A stretch of 9,946 nucleotides of DNA from NCBI GenBank assembly GCA_964497825.1, contig CAZCFA010000084.1, forward strand, positions 1 through 9,946, read 5' to 3'. Below the pieces are notes generated by a model, which was not told where the DNA came from, searched no databases, and saw only the letters and a program-made list of their open reading frames with translations. This DNA is from RHKX01 sp964497825 (GTDB taxonomy: Bacteria; Actinomycetota; Thermoleophilia; Solirubrobacterales; 70-9). Below are positions 7,018 to 9,946 of this stretch, in pieces (position 1 is the stretch's first letter; every line of letters begins with the position of its first letter). Position numbers and translations under genes: made by a program.

Positions 7018-8214
7018 ATGCGATGGTTCAAGAACGAGCAGTTCGATTTCGAGACCAACCTGGCGCTGGGCGCGGTCTACCACCGCCTCGGTGACGCCGG
7101 GGAGACGCTCGCAACGGTCGGGCGGATCAAGGACGGCGACTACGAGAGCTGGTTCCGGGAGTTCCTGGCGACCGGCAGGCGGGTGCGGGACATCGCCGAG
7201 CAGGCGGCCGGCGGCGGGCATCGGGTGAGTGCCCGCGAGGCCTATCTGCGGGCGAGCTCGTACCTGTTCGCGGCAACGAGCGCGCTCGACGGCACCTCGG
7301 ATCCGGAGCGCCTGCTGCCGACCTGGCGCGAGCACCGCGAGTGCTTCGAGCGGTTCTGCGAGCTCTGCGAGCCGGCGGTCGAGCACCTCGAGATCCCCTG
7401 CGACGGGGCGTCGCTCAAGGGCTGGTTCTTCGCCGCAGACGAGACCGGCTCGCCCCGCCCGACGGTGATCCTCAACAACGGCAGCGACGGCCCGGTCACG
7501 TCGATGTGGCCGCGAGCCGAGGCCGCCCTCGCCCGCGGCTACAACGCGATGACCTTCGACGGACCCGGCCAGGGCGAGGCGCTGTGGGAGCAGGAGATCC
7601 CCTTCCGTCACGACTGGGAGCGCGTGATCACCCCCGTCGTCGACCTGCTCGCGGCCCGTTCGGACGTCGACTCCGACCGGCTCGCGATCATCGGGATCAG
7701 CCAGGGCGGCTTCTGGGTCCCGCGCGCGGTGGCGTTCGAGAAGCGGATCGCCGCGGCCGTCGCCGACCCCGGCGTCTTCGACGTCTCGACCTCATGGATG
7801 GACAACCTGCCGAAGAGCATGAGAAAGCTCATCGACCGTGGAGAGCGGGAGAAGTTCGACCGCCAGATGCGGTTCGCCGAGCACTTCATGGGAAAGGCGA
7901 CCCGCCAGACGATCGCCTTCCGGATCAAGCCCTACCGGACCGAGTCGATGTTCGACGCGATCGAGGCGGTCCGCGCCTACCGCCTCGACGACGTCATCCA
8001 CCGGATCACGACCCCGATGCTGATAACCGACCCCGAGGACGAGCAGTTCTGGCCGGGCCAGTCGAAGCGGCTCTACGACTCGCTGCCCGGCCCCGACAAG
8101 CAACTCGTCCCATTCACCGCCGCGGAGGGCGCGAACTGGCACTGCGAGCCGATGGGTCAGGCACTGCTCGACCAGCGGGTCTTCGACTGGCTCGACGAGC
8201 GGCTGATGGCGTAG
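7018..8214 (+). CDS. Alpha/beta hydrolase, FrsA / 2,6-dihydroxypseudooxynicotine-hydrolase-like
   Basis: This 398-residue protein has an N-terminal helical region (about 1-120) followed by an alpha/beta-hydrolase core. Core motifs: 'ILNNGSDG' (about 151-158, oxyanion-hole strand), 'FDGPGQGEA' (180-188), nucleophile elbow GISQGG with Ser228, an acidic residue in 'ITDPEDEQFWPG' (D338 or D341), and His375 in 'GANWHCEP'. A complete Ser-Asp-His triad is therefore present. The N-terminal helical domain plus this core matches the family that includes dihydroxypseudooxynicotine hydrolase (C-C bond cleavage) and FrsA-like esterases, so the chemistry could be ester or C-C hydrolysis; the substrate cannot be told. 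There is no signal peptide, so it is likely cytosolic. It is monocistronic: divergent from heliorhodopsin on the left and followed by a tRNA remnant on the opposite strand. The ATG at 7018 is chosen because a -10-like box lies 6 bp upstream. Confidence 0.88.
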   Translation: MRWFKNEQFDFETNLALGAVYHRLGDAGETLATVGRIKDGDYESWFREFLATGRRVRDIAEQAAGGGHRVSAREAYLRASSYLFAATSALDGTSDPERLLPTWREHRECFERFCELCEPAVEHLEIPCDGASLKGWFFAADETGSPRPTVILNNGSDGPVTSMWPRAEAALARGYNAMTFDGPGQGEALWEQEIPFRHDWERVITPVVDLLAARSDVDSDRLAIIGISQGGFWVPRAVAFEKRIAAAVADPGVFDVSTSWMDNLPKSMRKLIDRGEREKFDRQMRFAEHFMGKATRQTIAFRIKPYRTESMFDAIEAVRAYRLDDVIHRITTPMLITDPEDEQFWPGQSKRLYDSLPGPDKQLVPFTAAEGANWHCEPMGQALLDQRVFDWLDERLMA

Positions 8215-8256
8215 CCGGCCGCTGAGGAACTCCGGGGTCCGACGCGATCGTCAGAG

Positions 8257-8299
8257 CGCGCCCGACAGGATTCGAACCTGTGACCTTCGGTTCCGTAGA
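8257..8299 (-). pseudogene. 3' fragment of tRNA-Arg(ACG); probable attachment site of an integrative element
   Basis: Read on the minus strand, this holds the 3' part of a tRNA: anticodon loop CTACGGA (8298-8292, anticodon ACG), 3' anticodon stem ACCGA, variable region AAGGTC, T-arm ACAGG-TTCGAAT-CCTGT with a perfect 5-bp stem, 3' acceptor strand CGGGCGC and discriminator G at 8257; CCA is not encoded. The 5' half is absent. Upstream sequence can pair only 3 bp of the anticodon stem (GGT/ACC), there is no D-arm, and no GCGCCCG acceptor strand follows. A 3' tRNA fragment of about 43 bp is the usual att core left by tyrosine integrases that target tRNA 3' ends. In that model the complete tRNA lies on the other side of the inserted element, which places the element to the right of 8299. 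Confidence 0.75.
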
Positions 8300-8372
8300 C
8301 CTGAACCGAGGGGTCAGGTGGGGCGAGAATGCCGCAGCGGCGCTTCGGTGCCCTGAGATCGCTCGAAACGGA

Positions 8373-8391
8373 ACCACGAGCGCCTCGTGGT
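8373..8391 (-). terminator. Terminator hairpin of the toxin-antitoxin operon
   Basis: ACCACGAG (8373-8380) and CTCGTGGT (8384-8391) form a perfect 8-bp stem with a 3-nt loop. On the minus strand it starts 16 bp past the toxin stop at 8408 and is followed by TCCGTTT, a modest T-rich tail. Two further G-C pairs can form past a bulged A. Position and tail make it the best terminator candidate in the window. Confidence 0.55.
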
Positions 8392-8407
8392 CCGGGGCGG
8401 ATCCGGC

Positions 8408-9022
8408 TCAGCCGCCGCCGCTCTTGCGCGCGGACTCGTAGGTGACGAGGCCGGCGTGCGCGGCCCCGACCTGGCGCACCTTGGCGAGCAGGCCCGGAGG
8501 TGGGGCGCCCTTCGTGATCACGGTCGCCGGCAGCGAAGAGGCGAGCAGCGGGGGGCGGTCCCATGTCGACGCCGTCCGCGGGCCAAAGAGGGTGAGGTTG
8601 GTCGCCCCGGGGAGCGCCGCGCTCGGCGAGAGGATGCCGCCGTATTCGAGCTCGCGCAGGCGAGCACCCTCCTGCTGGCAGCGCGTGTAGTCCTCGTCAA
8701 CCAGAGCCCTGGCGTCGAAGCCGGCCGCCTCCGCGCGCTCGAAGGTCGAGTAGTCGACGATCATCGCCTGGTTGACCTCGACCGCCCACATCTGCACGCT
8801 GACCATCGCGATCTCGTCCTCGGTCGTCAGCCGCTCGTTGCGGATCAGCTCCGCCCAGGCTCCGTCGGTGCTCAGCGAGAGATACTGGGTCGGCCCGTCG
8901 CCGGGGACGTGCCAGCGGCCCGGCTCCGAGCTCTCGCGGGCCCAGAAGGGCGTGTCGTAGCTCGAGTAGCGGTGCGCGATCTCATCGAGCTCGACGAGCA
9001 GCGGCTCGTTCCTAGGCGGCAT
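8408..9022 (-). CDS. RES-domain toxin (MbcT/ParT-like, NAD+-targeting)
   Basis: This 204-residue protein has the RES pattern: Arg18 in 'HRYS', Arg36 in 'EPGRWH', 'TQYLSLS' (45-51), Glu58 in 'AWAELIRNE', Ser132 in 'GILSPSA' and 'GATNLTLFGPR' (139-149). RES toxins such as MbcT degrade or phosphorolyse NAD+, and others such as ParT ADP-ribosylate targets. They are neutralised by a cognate antitoxin of the Xre/MbcA/ParS family, encoded directly upstream here. The ATG at 9022 overlaps the antitoxin stop by 11 bp in another frame, and a G-rich stretch (GGGGCGGG) lies about 8 nt before it inside the antitoxin gene; such overlap keeps toxin synthesis tied to antitoxin translation. Length is within the usual family range and all signature residues are intact, so the toxin should be active. 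Cytosolic. Which biochemical activity this member has is not decidable from sequence. Confidence 0.85.
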   Translation of the reverse strand: MPPRNEPLLVELDEIAHRYSSYDTPFWARESSEPGRWHVPGDGPTQYLSLSTDGAWAELIRNERLTTEDEIAMVSVQMWAVEVNQAMIVDYSTFERAEAAGFDARALVDEDYTRCQQEGARLRELEYGGILSPSAALPGATNLTLFGPRTASTWDRPPLLASSLPATVITKGAPPPGLLAKVRQVGAAHAGLVTYESARKSGGG

Positions 9023-9719
9023 GCTGCGCCCGCCCCTGTCTTGCCAGCCGCAGCAACACGCGTTCGAAGCCAGGATCGTCCGCCACGTCGATCGGAGCGT
9101 GCCCGTCCAGCTCCGGTCGCTCGCGATGGAACCAGGCGATCACGCCCTCGGGGTTCCACACGTAGCGCAGGAGCTTCACCAAGCGCGCGGCCAGGACGAG
9201 CTGCCTTGGCGGGGTCCCGCCCTCCTTTGCCAATCGTTGGAGGTGGCGGACGGAGATGCCCGCGATTCGCGCCTGGTCGGCCTGCGTGATCCGGGGGAGC
9301 GCTTCCTTGAGATATGCGACCAGGCGGCTCGCATCGTCATCACGAACACCAACGTGCCCGTCGAGTGCGTCGCGGAGGATGTGCCGAACTGCCTCTGCGC
9401 CGACGACGAAACGATCGATGGTGTCGAGCGGGCGACTCTCGTCAACCTGCTCCAGGCCATCGAGCAGGTTGACGATGATCTTGCGGATCTCGGCTCCGGC
9501 CGCGGGGTCGAGCTGGGGCGGCAGGTCGTTGCTGACCTGCACGGACAAACGCCTCGCCGTGTCGAGCCAGCGGTCGAGGTACTCGGAATCCACCGCCGGT
9601 GCCCCGGCATCACCGGATGCGGCCTCCAACTCATTACGGAGCGTTTCGAGCGCATCCTTGATCAGCTGCTCGAGATCGGCAAGCTCCTGCTCCTCCGGAT
9701 CAAGAATGAGCTCGGGCAT
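9012..9719 (-). CDS. Xre/MbcA/ParS-like antitoxin with long N-terminal extension
   Basis: This 235-residue protein starts at ATG 9719, preceded by AGGAGG at a 5-nt spacing; the in-frame ATG at 9746 has no ribosome site. The C-terminal 45 residues resemble the toxin-binding domain of the family (DUF2384-like): 'GVIAWFHRERPELDGHAPIDV' spread over 192-212, then helical 'GFERVLLRLARQG'. Before it, residues about 142-175 look like a helix-turn-helix ('ITQADQARIAGISVRHLQRL'), suitable for operator binding and autoregulation. Residues 1-140 are acidic and helical, with no motif I recognise. MbcA/ParS-type antitoxins are commonly about 110-160 residues, so this one is unusually long. It is first in the operon and overlaps the toxin start by 11 bp, the classic antitoxin-first order. 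Assignment rests on the neighbour plus the C-terminal block; the N-terminal part is unassigned. Confidence 0.75.
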   Translation of the reverse strand: MPELILDPEEQELADLEQLIKDALETLRNELEAASGDAGAPAVDSEYLDRWLDTARRLSVQVSNDLPPQLDPAAGAEIRKIIVNLLDGLEQVDESRPLDTIDRFVVGAEAVRHILRDALDGHVGVRDDDASRLVAYLKEALPRITQADQARIAGISVRHLQRLAKEGGTPPRQLVLAARLVKLLRYVWNPEGVIAWFHRERPELDGHAPIDVADDPGFERVLLRLARQGRAQHAA

Positions 9720-9777
9720 CTGAGCCTCCTCGTATTGGCGTCGCATGGCTGTCGTGGGTTCCCGTCATCGGCGCGAC

Positions 9778-9802
9778 AGTATAGCGCATATCGGACGCTA
9801 TA
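9778..9802 (-). promoter_or_regulatory. Candidate promoter and operator of the toxin-antitoxin operon
   Basis: TATAGCG (9780-9786) and CGCTATA (9796-9802) are a perfect inverted repeat with a 9-bp spacer. On the minus strand the inner arm overlaps TATACT (9778-9783), a good -10 hexamer about 58 bp before the antitoxin ATG; the matching -35 is weak. A repressor bound to the repeat would cover the promoter, as expected for autoregulation by an HTH antitoxin. Confidence 0.5.
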
Positions 9803-9868
9803 GGGTGACCTACCTACGACATGGCACGCAAACCGGCCACGCCCTGTCGCGGTTATGCGACATGAATC

Positions 9869-9891
9869 GGCACGCGTCCCGCTGGCGTGCC
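9869..9891. repeat. Second inverted repeat upstream of the toxin-antitoxin operon
   Basis: GGCACGC (9869-9875) and GCGTGCC (9885-9891) form a 7-bp inverted repeat with a 9-bp spacer, the same arm and spacer lengths as the repeat at 9780-9802 though of different sequence. It may be an operator or a hairpin ending a gene beyond the window. The words CGACATG and GGCACGC also recur between about 9827 and 9875. Confidence 0.35.
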
Positions 9892-9924
9892 TCGTGTTCC
9901 GAACTGTGATCACTTATGGGTTAG

Positions 9925-9930
9925 TTGACA
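9925..9930 (+). promoter_or_regulatory. Possible -35 box at the right edge
   Basis: TTGACA is a perfect sigma-70-type -35 hexamer on the plus strand. The window ends 16 bp further on, exactly where a -10 would begin, so the promoter cannot be confirmed. The palindrome GTGATCAC lies just upstream at 9906-9913. Confidence 0.2.
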
Positions 9931-9946
9931 ATGATGCCCTAGGTAT

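Noticed and set aside
6964..7611. Extending the heliorhodopsin frame upstream to 7611
   Set aside because: The extra residues run antisense through the hydrolase gene and have no similarity to a heliorhodopsin N-terminus. Family length and the GAGG site support a start at 6963.
8257..8340. A complete functional tRNA gene on the minus strand
   Set aside because: There is no D-arm, no 5' acceptor strand complementary to CGGGCGC, and the anticodon stem pairs at only 3 of 5 positions.
9719..9746. Antitoxin start at the ATG at 9746
   Set aside because: No ribosome-binding site precedes it, whereas ATG 9719 has AGGAGG at a 5-nt spacing.
9662..9913. 83-codon minus-strand open frame upstream of the antitoxin
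   Set aside because: It overlaps the antitoxin start out of frame, covers the promoter/operator repeats and has no recognisable protein features.
8300..9946. CRISPR array or insertion sequence in the right-hand accessory region
   Set aside because: No regularly spaced repeats, transposase motifs or terminal inverted repeats were seen.

Overview
This is high-GC DNA with very dense coding, frequent ATGA start/stop overlaps and strong GC preference at third codon positions, so it is probably actinobacterial. The best lineage clue is the membrane-anchored collagen-like protein at 5183-5977. Its N-terminal 'NYANLMAT…GGGAYAA' followed by 'SVGSKQL…VGSKI' is a module I associate with Thermoleophilia (Solirubrobacterales and relatives). 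A heliorhodopsin in the same window agrees with an actinobacterial host. The lineage call is an inference, not a measured placement.

Layout. (1) 2-2957, plus strand: an operon of three translationally coupled genes, namely a DHRS12-like short-chain dehydrogenase (5' end outside the window), an FAD-dependent amine-oxidase-type oxidoreductase and a DUF1365 protein. This set recurs in many bacteria beside cyclopropane-fatty-acid-synthase-like methyltransferases, and points to lipid or fatty-acid modification. (2) 2984-6963, minus strand: three separate genes. They are a secreted beta-propeller protein with carboxypeptidase-regulatory-like repeats, the anchored collagen-like protein, and a clear heliorhodopsin (retinal lysine K248, glutamate E114, histidines H29 and H87). 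(3) 7018-8214, plus strand: an alpha/beta hydrolase of the FrsA/pseudooxynicotine-hydrolase type. It is divergent from the heliorhodopsin across only 54 bp and is probably translated from a leaderless mRNA. (4) 8257-8299, minus strand: the 3' part of a tRNA-Arg(ACG) without its 5' half, which is the classic footprint of a tRNA-targeting integrative element. (5) 8408-9719, minus strand: a type II toxin-antitoxin pair (RES-domain toxin and a long Xre/MbcA/ParS-like antitoxin), with a promoter/operator region at 9720-9946.

Taken together, the left 8.2 kb reads as core or lineage-typical genome: a lipid operon, envelope proteins and a photoreceptor. The right 1.7 kb reads as the edge of an accessory island that begins at the tRNA fragment and carries an addiction module. 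The orientation of the tRNA fragment predicts that the island continues to the right, toward an intact tRNA-Arg and perhaps an integrase outside the window. No stretch longer than 300 bp lacks a gene. The larger intergenic gaps hold hairpins and candidate promoters, described individually.
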